DNA of 64,000 nt, taken from NCBI RefSeq assembly GCF_900079725.1, contig NZ_LT599032.1, positions 5,080,054 to 5,144,053 on the forward strand. The letters run 5' to 3'. The translations under genes were made by a program, and so were the position numbers. Shown here one piece after another: positions 34,537-43,235 of this stretch; the stretch's first letter is position 1; each line of letters begins with the position of its first letter. The DNA comes from an uncultured Dysgonomonas sp. (GTDB taxonomy: Bacteria; Bacteroidota; Bacteroidia; Bacteroidales; Dysgonomonadaceae). The notes below the pieces were generated by a model. It was not told the DNA's origin and ran no database searches. It was given only the letters and a program-made list of their open reading frames with translations.

Positions 34537-35967
34537 TTATTTATGTCTTTCTCCCAAGGGGATACTTATTCCAAACTGAAAGTTAAGCGCCCGGCTGGTG
34601 GTAGGGACAAAATCGGATGAAATATGAGGTGTTGCATAATCGCTGGCAAGAAAAAGATTTAAACCTTTAGACGGTACAATATGGAGCGCTAAACCAAATG
34701 TATCGAACTGACTGTGATTGACCGAATAGGTCAAACTGGTTGCAAACCATGTACAGGGACGATAGTTAGCCGAAAGGGTAAATTCCGAAATATTGGAATA
34801 ACTACCAAAACGTATAGTGTATAATGCTCCTGCCGTAAGTTTATCCCTGACCAATTCATATTCAGCACCTAGGTTCATATTCAAGCGGAGCATAGAAGCG
34901 CGCCCTCTTTTTGTCTCTCCTTTCAGATTTACAGCCTTTTTAATATCGTCAAGTGCATCTTCGAAAACGTCGAAGACCGACGAACCGTCTCTTTCATATA
35001 TTGAGTAATCGTTAGGAGATACAATTACTTCCGTTTCGGGCGACTGCAGATTTATAGTATTAGCCTTAGACCAGGATATAAACCCAATATCGTTTATTGC
35101 TGCAGAAATTTTCAATCCCTTCAAAACCGGAAATAATTCTTTTACATCATACACTGCGCCCAAATCTACACCAACACCTAAACCGGGCAGATTAAAATTC
35201 CCGAAAGTAAAGCCATCCAGATTCCCTTTTTCGTCATACCTCGGTGCAACTCCTGGTGCAGAACCGATCAATGAGGCCTTCGATTTTGCTTTCCAATAAT
35301 CGGGTCCTGCATCTATATTCAGACTTTTGGTGTCGAATTTGAAATCGGCAAGTCCCCCCAGAAATTTGACCCGTGCACCGAGTGTCAGGTTATTATCCAT
35401 AAACATGCGCGAATGTGAAACACCTATTTCGATAAAAGAATAACCTGTGGCATGCAAGTCGGAGAGGTCATATGTGGATTGTTCTTCCTGTCCGAACCCT
35501 CTTTTCAATAATTCAAAAAACGGTTTTGGTATATTGACATCGGCGTGGGTTCTCACTCCCATATCTATATTCCAAAAATGATCACCTCTATAAAACCCCA
35601 ATCCGAAAAGCTTTATATTTACATCTGCATTTGCATAATTGTCATAAGATAACTTCGACAAAAATTGCTCTACACCAACACTCTGATGCATAAACGTAAC
35701 CCGCTTACCATCAAGACCCTTAAATGTGAAATTATCCAAATTGATTTTATTCGTCTGCCCATTTGCTCCTATGGTAGGTAAAATTGGTACTACAAGATAA
35801 CCCTGTTCGGGACGTAATGCCGGATTAAGGCTATTCCGAAGATATGATGTCTTCATAAAATAGTCTGATTGAGTAACCTGCGCATATCCTCCACTTATGG
35901 AGAAAATGCCCAGAATGGCTATCGATATGGCATGTAGTCTTGTTATAAATCTCATTTTCCCTATCAA
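34537..35967 (-). CDS. DUF5723 family outer-membrane beta-barrel protein
   Basis: A 476-residue secreted protein with signal peptide (to about residue 29, GGYAQ) and strand-rich sequence ending in a PorV/FadL-like barrel C-terminus (LNFQFGISIPLGERHK). The early line YLRNSLNPALRPEQGYL is typical of DUF5723 proteins of Bacteroidetes. Role unknown; barrels of this type may be tied to protein secretion or lipid transport. It starts 8 bases after the stop of a lipoprotein gene on the same strand, so the pair is an operon. Confidence 0.82.
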   Translation of the reverse strand: MIGKMRFITRLHAISIAILGIFSISGGYAQVTQSDYFMKTSYLRNSLNPALRPEQGYLVVPILPTIGANGQTNKINLDNFTFKGLDGKRVTFMHQSVGVEQFLSKLSYDNYANADVNIKLFGLGFYRGDHFWNIDMGVRTHADVNIPKPFFELLKRGFGQEEQSTYDLSDLHATGYSFIEIGVSHSRMFMDNNLTLGARVKFLGGLADFKFDTKSLNIDAGPDYWKAKSKASLIGSAPGVAPRYDEKGNLDGFTFGNFNLPGLGVGVDLGAVYDVKELFPVLKGLKISAAINDIGFISWSKANTINLQSPETEVIVSPNDYSIYERDGSSVFDVFEDALDDIKKAVNLKGETKRGRASMLRLNMNLGAEYELVRDKLTAGALYTIRFGSYSNISEFTLSANYRPCTWFATSLTYSVNHSQFDTFGLALHIVPSKGLNLFLASDYATPHISSDFVPTTSRALNFQFGISIPLGERHK

Positions 35968-35975
35968 CCTACATT

Positions 35976-36581
35976 TTAAAGTTCATAGTAGAATCCACCT
36001 GTTTTCACAATAGCTCCCCAGATATATAAATAATCCTTATCACCAAGCCAGAGAATAGCATCTTTGGAACTAAGGACTATCACAAGCTGTAAGTCGGATG
36101 CTGATTCCATATATTGCATATATTCGGACGTAATTTTAACAGAGAAGTCCTGCTGCTTCCCGGTAATAAGCGTTTGTTTTGGTATCAGCACTTTGTTTAT
36201 CCTTCGCTTTCCGGTATCTATAATATTAAAGTAAACATCGAGTGATACTCCTTTAATAGCGACATAAATATCAATCTTTGCTGAAATTTCAACAGTCTCA
36301 TTCCCTTCATAAAAGAATTTGCGGATCGCATTGTCATCAAACAGTCCACGTATTGTATCACTCAAAGCTATAGAACCATCAGGGATCGGGATGCCCCACG
36401 ATTCGTTCAATTGGGGTAAGCCTTTTATGTATATTGTATCAATATCGCCTAACGGAATGGGCGGAATACTTATTACCCCACTTTTATCCATATTACCCCA
36501 GTCATAATCTTTATCGACGCAGGCCTGTAAGCTAAACAGAAGTATGCAAGCCAGTAATATATAGCTGTTCTGAAGTTTCAT
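35976..36581 (-). CDS. Lipoprotein of unknown function paired with DUF5723
   Basis: A 201-residue lipoprotein: signal peptide, lipobox SLQAC (Cys about 21), then VDKDYDWGNMDK and a beta-rich domain with GDIDTIYIKGLP and IDIYVAIKG. The residues after Cys (VDKDY) include acidic positions, so surface export is possible but not clear. First gene of a two-gene operon with the DUF5723 barrel; the two may form one outer-membrane complex. No known family recognised. Confidence 0.75.
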   Translation of the reverse strand: MKLQNSYILLACILLFSLQACVDKDYDWGNMDKSGVISIPPIPLGDIDTIYIKGLPQLNESWGIPIPDGSIALSDTIRGLFDDNAIRKFFYEGNETVEISAKIDIYVAIKGVSLDVYFNIIDTGKRRINKVLIPKQTLITGKQQDFSVKITSEYMQYMESASDLQLVIVLSSKDAILWLGDKDYLYIWGAIVKTGGFYYEL

Positions 36582-36628
36582 ATTGGCCGATTGTTTGTGA
36601 TTTACTGTATAATACCCAAATGTTATAA

Positions 36629-36636
36629 CAAATTTA
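36629..36636 (-). promoter_or_regulatory. -7 element of the lipoprotein-DUF5723 operon
   Basis: Reads TAAATTTG on the - strand, matching TAnnTTTG, about 48 bases upstream of the start codon. The region is AT-rich, so chance is possible. Confidence 0.4.
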
Positions 36637-36808
36637 AAATTTATAAATTGGGATTCCTATTTTTTAACGTAAAAGCAATGCATATCTAATATAGAAAATC
36701 GATTTTTAACACTGTCTTACCATAAAATTAACTTAACCAATTATCCGATTGTTTTTAAATTAAAATTATTACCTTTAGATACCTGAATGTAACACTCTAA
36801 ACCGGTAT

Positions 36809-37552
36809 ATGGCACAGGAAAAAAATAAAAAAAAGAGGAGCCTGTTGAAAATAATTTGGCAGAGCATCGTCGGGACGAAGAAAAAAGATATCAATGTATA
36901 TTTCATATCAGGCATGTGCTACAATTGCAGCGTTTTTGACAAGCTGAAATTACCTAAAGGATTTAAGAAAAAATACATAGAGTGGTACATTCCCCGTGCC
37001 GATGAATCGTTGAATGAATATGCGCATGCAATGGCAGGAAAGATAGATACTTCACACCCCTTTGTACTCGTGGGCTACTCCTTCGGCGCAGTTATTATGC
37101 AAGAAATGGACCGCTTCCTAAAACCCATAAAAAGTATTATAATCTCGTCTTTTAAAAGCGAAGACGAAATTCCGAACCTGTTCCGCGCCGTAAGAAGGAC
37201 TAATCTGGCCGAAAGAGTTCCGATGCGGGTATATTCGTCTACCGAATTCATAACCAATGCATTCAACCGCTTTGTATATAATATGCCTACATCCGAATTG
37301 GAAAAGGTAATGACATATACCGACCCTGCATATATTAAATGGGCTGTGAAACAAATTACGGAATGGCTACCCGGAAGTAACCACAAAAACTTATACCATA
37401 TACATGGCACCCTGGACCAGATATTTCCCTATGAACATATCAAAAATGCTTTTCCCGTAGAAGATGGCGATCATCTGATGGTGTTGAAGAAAGCTGATGT
37501 TGTAAGTTCTATCCTGAGTGGGATATTGCTGATGAAAGAAGAAGACAAATAG
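36809..37552 (+). CDS. Small alpha/beta hydrolase-like protein
   Basis: A 247-residue protein with a basic N-terminus (MAQEKNKKKRS) and an alpha/beta-hydrolase core: VYFISGMCYN, nucleophile elbow GYSFGA (Ser91), Asp in HGTLDQIFP and His in DGDHLMVL, so a full catalytic triad is visible. The lid is short. No signal peptide. Substrate unknown. It is the last gene before the long leader of the capsule locus and is not part of that operon. Confidence 0.8.
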   Translation: MAQEKNKKKRSLLKIIWQSIVGTKKKDINVYFISGMCYNCSVFDKLKLPKGFKKKYIEWYIPRADESLNEYAHAMAGKIDTSHPFVLVGYSFGAVIMQEMDRFLKPIKSIIISSFKSEDEIPNLFRAVRRTNLAERVPMRVYSSTEFITNAFNRFVYNMPTSELEKVMTYTDPAYIKWAVKQITEWLPGSNHKNLYHIHGTLDQIFPYEHIKNAFPVEDGDHLMVLKKADVVSSILSGILLMKEEDK

Positions 37553-38182
37553 AAGGCCGTAATTGGACCAGGTAAGGATACTGCAAGATCTCCAGCATAA
37601 AATAGGGAGACAAATAGATAGAGATTTATTGTCTATCATCCTAAGTATGCGCAAATTAATATAGCGTAAATACCGAAGATAGGATTACTACCATCAGCTT
37701 GATATTAATATATATGTTCCTGATAAAAACACCTACTATTTGGATTCCACATATGAGCATGCTTTTAGCATCGAAGAAGTTAGAAAAACTAAAAGTTTTT
37801 TTAATAAATTTTTTAAATGAAATATGCATATAAATAAGGAATATCTTTTACTTTTGTAAACTAAATGCGGTGTTTATTGATACTTTTCAATAAAAGAACC
37901 TTATCTACCTAACAAAAATTGTTTGTATAATAAAATGCCTCTTAGATTTATATAAGAGCTTCAGGTCATGAACTAAATGATTGTTTTTTTTAGGGCTAAA
38001 TATTCTTATTTTTTGGGAAGTGATAAGAATTAGTAAAGAAATCTTTTTATTATACTCGTAGAGAAAATTTGTTACTGGATAGTGCAAGTTTTCTATATAT
38101 TCAATTTTTAATTTACTCAAAATCAAATTGATCCGATAATATCAATATCGGGGTGTCCCCAAGGTATGTTATTTTGTTAAGT
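37553..38182 (+). promoter_or_regulatory. Capsule locus promoter region and leader
   Basis: This 630-base stretch has no credible gene. TACTTTTG at 37849-37856 is a -7 element, giving a leader of about 320 bases before upxY. The leader contains hairpins TTATTGA/TCAATAA (37874-37880, 37887-37893), ATTCTTAT/ATAAGAAT about 38001-38029, overlapping alternatives around 38127-38150, and GGGG/CCCC (38150-38153, 38157-38160) close to the start codon. Long structured leaders are expected targets of UpxY antitermination. No long inverted repeats flank the promoter, so there is no sign of an invertible promoter. Confidence 0.55.
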
Positions 38183-38731
38183 ATGTCAGTCAAAAAAAAA
38201 GAGTCATACAAATGGTTTGCCATTAGAGTTACTTATGGTCGAGAAACCAAATTGAAAGCATATTTGGATACCATAAAAACAGAAAGTTTTGTTCCTTTAA
38301 AACTGACAGAAATTATTCGGAAAGGAAAAACTAAAAAAGAGTTGTTACCAGCAATTCGTAATCTTATTTTCATTCATACTAATCGCCCTACTCTCGATAC
38401 TTTAAAGAAAGAATTAGAGAGTAGCATTCCCATCCGGTATATGATTGATAAAGCAAGAAAAATGCCAATCATTGTTCCTGATGACCAAATGAAGCATTTT
38501 ATAGCTATATCTAGTACTCAGGACGAACAAACACTATTTTTAACACATATTGCTCCTGTGTTGAGAAATGGCACCAGGGTGAGAGTTACCAATGGAATTT
38601 TTAAAGGAGTGGAAGGCACTATCGTCAGAATAAAACGAGACAGACGCATTATGGTTAATATAGATGGAGTGGTTGCTGTTGTAAGTGCGCATATTCATCC
38701 ATCGCTCTTAGAAAAGATAGACACCCTATAA
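38183..38731 (+). CDS. UpxY/NusG-type transcription antiterminator
   Basis: A 182-residue protein with an N-terminal NusG domain (about 8-110; YKWFAIRVTYGRETKLKAYL) and a C-terminal KOW motif (about 130-175; VRVTNGIFKGVEGTIVRI). ATG 38183 is chosen over an in-frame GTG at 38153, which lies in a small hairpin. In Bacteroides, UpxY proteins are the first genes of capsule operons and prevent early termination in the leader of their own operon. Its position, directly before the transferase that starts the polysaccharide, fits that role. No UpxZ partner gene follows. Confidence 0.9.
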   Translation: MSVKKKESYKWFAIRVTYGRETKLKAYLDTIKTESFVPLKLTEIIRKGKTKKELLPAIRNLIFIHTNRPTLDTLKKELESSIPIRYMIDKARKMPIIVPDDQMKHFIAISSTQDEQTLFLTHIAPVLRNGTRVRVTNGIFKGVEGTIVRIKRDRRIMVNIDGVVAVVSAHIHPSLLEKIDTL

Positions 38732-38779
38732 TAAGGGTATACGTCCTACCCGGATACCTTCAAAAAAGTGTGAAAAAAT

Positions 38780-39910
38780 ATGGAATTATGTATTTATTGT
38801 TTTTTGCCTTTTATCATTAGTTTGTTTTCCTCGTGGTTTCTTATACCCCAGATTCGATTTATAGCACTAAAGAAAAGACTATTTGATATTGTAGATGAAA
38901 GGAAAGTACATATGGGTATTATTCCCCGACTGGGCGGTGTTGCTTTTTTTCCAACATTTATGCTCGTCTCGGCTCTGTTTTTATGTGCTTATATTATTTT
39001 TAGAGATACACTGGATATCTCTATCGGTATGGAATCTGTAAAAGAATGGATACTAACATTATGTTGTACCATGATACTATACCTGACCGGAATTGGCGAT
39101 GACTTAGTTGGTCTGCAATATCGGCAAAAGTTTGTTATTCAGGTTTTTGTTGCCTCTATCTTTGTTGCTTCCGGTTTATGGATAAACAATCTATATGGTA
39201 TTTTTGGCATTTATGATATTTCATTATCGTTTGGTATACCTCTTACCATATTTATTATAATTTTTATCCTCAATGCTATAAATCTTATTGATGGCATTGA
39301 TGGTCTGGCTTCCGGATTGAGCATGATTGCTTTTCTCTTTTATGGCTGTATATTTATGTATCTTCACTCATGGTTTTATTGTATACAGGCTTTTATTGCA
39401 TTTGGAATGCTGGTTCCATTTTTTTATTATAATGTATTTGGAAATGTAAAAAGAGGTCGAAAAATATTCATGGGAGATGGCGGCTCGCTTACTATAGCGA
39501 TGTTACTCTCTGTGTTTACGATAAAGTTATGTTACTTTGAGCCGGAAGTAATGCAGGTACAGATTCCACACTCTATTGTAATAGTATTTTCATTGCTAAT
39601 CGTACCTATGTTCGATGTGGTACGGGTGGTTATACATCGGCTACGTACCGGATGCAATCCCTTCAAACCGGATAAAAACCATATTCATCATAAATTTCTG
39701 GACTTGGGCTTGTCACACAAGTCGACAATGATAGTAATATTATTAATCTCTATATTTTTTGGAGCAAGTAATGTCCTGTTGGCTCCTTATGTAAATATCA
39801 ATTTTTTGCTAATTTTTGATATTGTTTTGTGGACTGTCATGCATGTCGTGATAACAATGAAAATACGCAAAAAACACTTTACAGAAACAGTAGAAACATG
39901 TGATCTTTAG
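38780..39910 (+). CDS. wecA: Undecaprenyl-phosphate sugar-1-phosphate transferase (WecA/TagO family)
   Basis: A 376-residue membrane protein with about ten helices and the polyprenyl-phosphate hexosamine-1-phosphate transferase motifs GIGDDLVGL, NAINLIDGIDGLASG, GDGGSL and the late His-rich loop KNHIHHKFLDLGLSHK. It should start each repeat unit by moving a GlcNAc-1-phosphate or similar sugar to undecaprenyl phosphate on the inner face of the membrane. It is the second gene of the capsule operon, 48 bases after upxY. Confidence 0.9.
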   Translation: MELCIYCFLPFIISLFSSWFLIPQIRFIALKKRLFDIVDERKVHMGIIPRLGGVAFFPTFMLVSALFLCAYIIFRDTLDISIGMESVKEWILTLCCTMILYLTGIGDDLVGLQYRQKFVIQVFVASIFVASGLWINNLYGIFGIYDISLSFGIPLTIFIIIFILNAINLIDGIDGLASGLSMIAFLFYGCIFMYLHSWFYCIQAFIAFGMLVPFFYYNVFGNVKRGRKIFMGDGGSLTIAMLLSVFTIKLCYFEPEVMQVQIPHSIVIVFSLLIVPMFDVVRVVIHRLRTGCNPFKPDKNHIHHKFLDLGLSHKSTMIVILLISIFFGASNVLLAPYVNINFLLIFDIVLWTVMHVVITMKIRKKHFTETVETCDL

Positions 39911-39975
39911 AATAAGTCATATAGCAGTGACTTTCATTAAATAGTAACCGAACAATTTATTAAGTATAGAATTTT

Positions 39976-40767
39976 ATGAGATCTTTAATGGGATTTTTGC
40001 CGATTTGTATTTTACTCCTTTCATCATGTAACTCGTCTAAAAATGTTACATATTTTCAGGATATTCCTTTAGAAAAGAATATTTCAATTGTTAAATCTTC
40101 CGATATAACAGTCATGCCTAAAGATTTGATTTCGATAGTAGTATCAAGTAAGACCCCTGAACTCGCCACTCTATTCAATTTGCCAAAAGTTTCTTATCAG
40201 GCAGGCAGTGCAACCTCAAATGAAAGTGCGGGTAATCAGATTCTGGGTTATACTGTCGACTCGGGTGGTTACATAGATTTTCCGGTATTGGGACGAATTC
40301 ATGTTGCGGGATTGAACAGGGAACAATTAGCATCGATGATAAAAGAAAGGCTCGTGAAAGAAAATCTGTTAAATGATGCTGTTGTAACAGTCGATTTTCT
40401 GAACCTGAAAATATCCGTATTAGGAGAAGTAAAGAGCCCTGGTAAATATAGCATAGACAGAGATCAAATCACACTGCTCGAAGCCATAAGTATGGCCGGC
40501 GATCTGACTATCTATGGCAAACGGAATGGCATTCTGGTTATCAGGGAAGCGGATGGAAAGCGTATTACATATAAAATGGACTTACGCTCGTCCGATACAT
40601 TTTCATCTCCGGCATATTATCTTCGACAAAATGATGTAATATATGTAGAACCTAACAGCACACGCACAGGACAGTCTACGATAAACGACAACAATGTGAA
40701 ATCCGTTTCTCTATGGATATCAATAGCCTCTTTTGCAACCACTTTAGCCGTTTTAATATTTAAATAA
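39976..40767 (+). CDS. wza: Polysaccharide export lipoprotein, Wza-like
   Basis: A 263-residue lipoprotein (lipobox LLSSC) with a poly-export domain (about 45-150; GYTVDSGGYIDFPVLGRI), an SLBB domain (about 150-225; ISVLGEVKSPGKYS, YLRQNDVIYVEP) and a C-terminal hydrophobic helix (WISIASFATTLAVLIFK) that would cross a membrane. Together with the Wzc-like protein it forms the envelope-spanning export channel. In Bacteroidetes the C-terminal helix is a usual feature of this protein. It lies between the initiating transferase and wzc in the operon. Confidence 0.92.
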   Translation: MRSLMGFLPICILLLSSCNSSKNVTYFQDIPLEKNISIVKSSDITVMPKDLISIVVSSKTPELATLFNLPKVSYQAGSATSNESAGNQILGYTVDSGGYIDFPVLGRIHVAGLNREQLASMIKERLVKENLLNDAVVTVDFLNLKISVLGEVKSPGKYSIDRDQITLLEAISMAGDLTIYGKRNGILVIREADGKRITYKMDLRSSDTFSSPAYYLRQNDVIYVEPNSTRTGQSTINDNNVKSVSLWISIASFATTLAVLIFK

Positions 40768-40807
40768 TATAAAGAGTATATTACCTGTCATTAAAAGCTT
40801 TTTGAAG

Positions 40808-43180
40808 ATGAAAAGAAATACAGAAGAAGATTTTATACAGATACAGGACTTATGGAAAATGTCGGTAGAAAAATGGCATTGGTTTGCTATTTCTTTGACG
40901 ATATGCCTGATCTTCGCATTCTTGTATATTGCGATTACCTCTCCGGTATACACACGTATGGCAGCGGTACTAATTAAAGATAATTCGGCCAAAGGTGGAA
41001 TGCTGTCCGATAATATAAATACCTTTTCTGATATGGGATTATTTAAATCCAATACGAATATTAATAATGAGATATTGACTTTCAAATCTCCTCTATTGAT
41101 GCAGGAAGTCGTACAGCGTATGAAACTGGATGAAGATTATAGCACAAAAGGATTTTTCAGAAACAAGCCTTTATATAAAAATTCACCGGTAATAGTTTCT
41201 ATTGACTCTACGAATGTAAATGAATCTTTTTCTTTCTATATCGAATTGCTTCCTCAAAATAAGATAAGGCTAGCAAATCTTACTCTTAATGGCGAAGAAC
41301 TGGATTTTCCGGATGAAGAAATTAACTTATCGGAATCGGTAAATACACCTTTAGGCAGCATTAGAATAAATCCTACCGCCTTTTATTCCAAAGTATATTA
41401 TAATCAACAGATATTATTTGTGAAATCCAATCTTCGAAGTATTGTGAATCATTATACAAATGCATTGAATGTCGGGTTGAGTAATGAAGATGCCACCATC
41501 ATAGACATATCCTTAAACGATGTTTCTGCACAACGGGCCGAAGATATTCTGGACACTCTGATCACAGTATATAACAAAAACTGGATTCAGGAAAGGACCC
41601 AAATCGCCGTTAATACATCATCTTTCATCGAAGAACGCTTAAATGTCATCGAAAAAGAATTGGGGGGTGTAGAAGATAGTATTTCGAGATTTAAAAGTCA
41701 AAACCTGATACCTGATATTCAGGCGGCATCTAACATGTATATGGCGAGATCTAATGAAAACGATACAAAAATACAGGCACTTAGTACCCAACACACTATA
41801 GCGAAGTATATTCTTTCACACCTGAAAGATTCACGGACAAAAGATATGTTGTTACCGGCAAATCTGGGGATTGAGGGTACAAACATTGACAGACAAATAA
41901 ACGAATATAACACTCTGTTGCTTAAACGAAATACTTTACTTGCAAACAGTAGTGATAATAACCCGTTAGTGCTGGACATAAAACAGTCACTGCTTTTTGT
42001 GCGCGAAGCCATTATATCGTCTGTAGATAATCTGCTCATCTCTTTGGATACACAAATAAGAAACATACAAAAGTCTGAAACAAAAATCAATGAGCGTATA
42101 GCTTCCAGTCCCGAACAGGCAAAATATCTCCTTTCGGTAGAAAGACAACAAGCTGTAAAAGAAGCATTATACCTTTTTTTATTGCAAAAACAGGAAGAAA
42201 ATCAGTTGTCACAGACTTTCACGGTATACAACACCAAAATAATAACACCGCCATCCGGCAATATGTTTCCAACAACTCCCCGGAAAACATCGATATTACT
42301 GGTCGCTGCTGCTATCGGATTCCTCTTGCCTGCTATTATTATAATTATCGTGGAAAATATGACCATAACTCTCAGGGGGCGTAAAGATCTATCCTCTCTA
42401 TCCTTGCCATTTATAGGCGAGATTCCTCAGATAATAAATGGAAAGAAAAAATTATTATTAAAAAACAGATCGACGAAGAATAGAGATGACATAATTGTAA
42501 AGGAAGGGAAAAAAGATTATATGAATGAAGCGTTCAGAGTTATACGTACTAATCTTGATTTTATATTGAGTACAAACGGAGAAGCACAGCAAAAGGTCAT
42601 CATGTTCACATCTTTCAATATTGGTTCTGGGAAAACATTTACAACAATAAATCTGGCAATAAGTATGGCTATAAAAGGAAAAAAAGTTGTTGTTATAGAT
42701 CTTGATATGAGAAAAGCTTCGTTAAGCTCATATATAGACTCTCCTTCGGCCGGAATATCCAATTATCTGGGAAAAATGATAGACAATCCTGATCAGATAA
42801 TACGGAAAGGGGCAATCCATCCCAACCTGGATATTATTCCGGCAGGAACTATTCCGCCTAATCCGGTGGAACTTTTGCTAGATGACAGATTACAACAGTT
42901 GCTTGATGAATTAAGGGAAAAATACGATTACATTTTCCTCGATTGTCCCCCTGTCGAAATAGTTACGGACGCTTCTATTGTTGGTAAAGTTACGGATATC
43001 ACAATATTCGTGGTCAGGGCAGGTTTGATGGACAGAAGAATGTTGCCCGAAATAGAAGAAATGTACCAAAAAGACCAATACAACAATATGACACTACTTC
43101 TCAACGGGACACAATACATGCGAGGTAAATACGGATATAACCGCTATGGGTATACTCACGCAGATAACTATCTTGCTTAA
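40808..43180 (+). CDS. wzc: Capsule chain-length regulator and tyrosine autokinase, Wzc-like
   Basis: A 790-residue inner-membrane protein; ATG 40808 is preferred to an upstream TTG. It has a Wzz domain with membrane helices at about 33-53 and 495-515, a long coiled periplasmic part, and a cytoplasmic BY-kinase. Walker A is IGSGKT (about 605-610), Walker A' is VVVIDLDMRK and Walker B is YIFLDCPP. The tail has clustered tyrosines (Y-M-R-G-K-Y-G-Y-N-R-Y-G-Y). The Walker A has GSGKT where many relatives have GEGKT. Cycles of tail phosphorylation control polymer length and export with Wza. Confidence 0.93.
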   Translation: MKRNTEEDFIQIQDLWKMSVEKWHWFAISLTICLIFAFLYIAITSPVYTRMAAVLIKDNSAKGGMLSDNINTFSDMGLFKSNTNINNEILTFKSPLLMQEVVQRMKLDEDYSTKGFFRNKPLYKNSPVIVSIDSTNVNESFSFYIELLPQNKIRLANLTLNGEELDFPDEEINLSESVNTPLGSIRINPTAFYSKVYYNQQILFVKSNLRSIVNHYTNALNVGLSNEDATIIDISLNDVSAQRAEDILDTLITVYNKNWIQERTQIAVNTSSFIEERLNVIEKELGGVEDSISRFKSQNLIPDIQAASNMYMARSNENDTKIQALSTQHTIAKYILSHLKDSRTKDMLLPANLGIEGTNIDRQINEYNTLLLKRNTLLANSSDNNPLVLDIKQSLLFVREAIISSVDNLLISLDTQIRNIQKSETKINERIASSPEQAKYLLSVERQQAVKEALYLFLLQKQEENQLSQTFTVYNTKIITPPSGNMFPTTPRKTSILLVAAAIGFLLPAIIIIIVENMTITLRGRKDLSSLSLPFIGEIPQIINGKKKLLLKNRSTKNRDDIIVKEGKKDYMNEAFRVIRTNLDFILSTNGEAQQKVIMFTSFNIGSGKTFTTINLAISMAIKGKKVVVIDLDMRKASLSSYIDSPSAGISNYLGKMIDNPDQIIRKGAIHPNLDIIPAGTIPPNPVELLLDDRLQQLLDELREKYDYIFLDCPPVEIVTDASIVGKVTDITIFVVRAGLMDRRMLPEIEEMYQKDQYNNMTLLLNGTQYMRGKYGYNRYGYTHADNYLA

Positions 43181-43235
43181 TAATAGCATGGTAATTGAAT
43201 ATAATTAGATAGACCGGCCTCAAATAATCTCTTCT

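Noticed and set aside
37553-38182. Invertible capsule promoter
   Set aside because: No inverted repeats of useful length flank the -7 element; only small local hairpins are seen.
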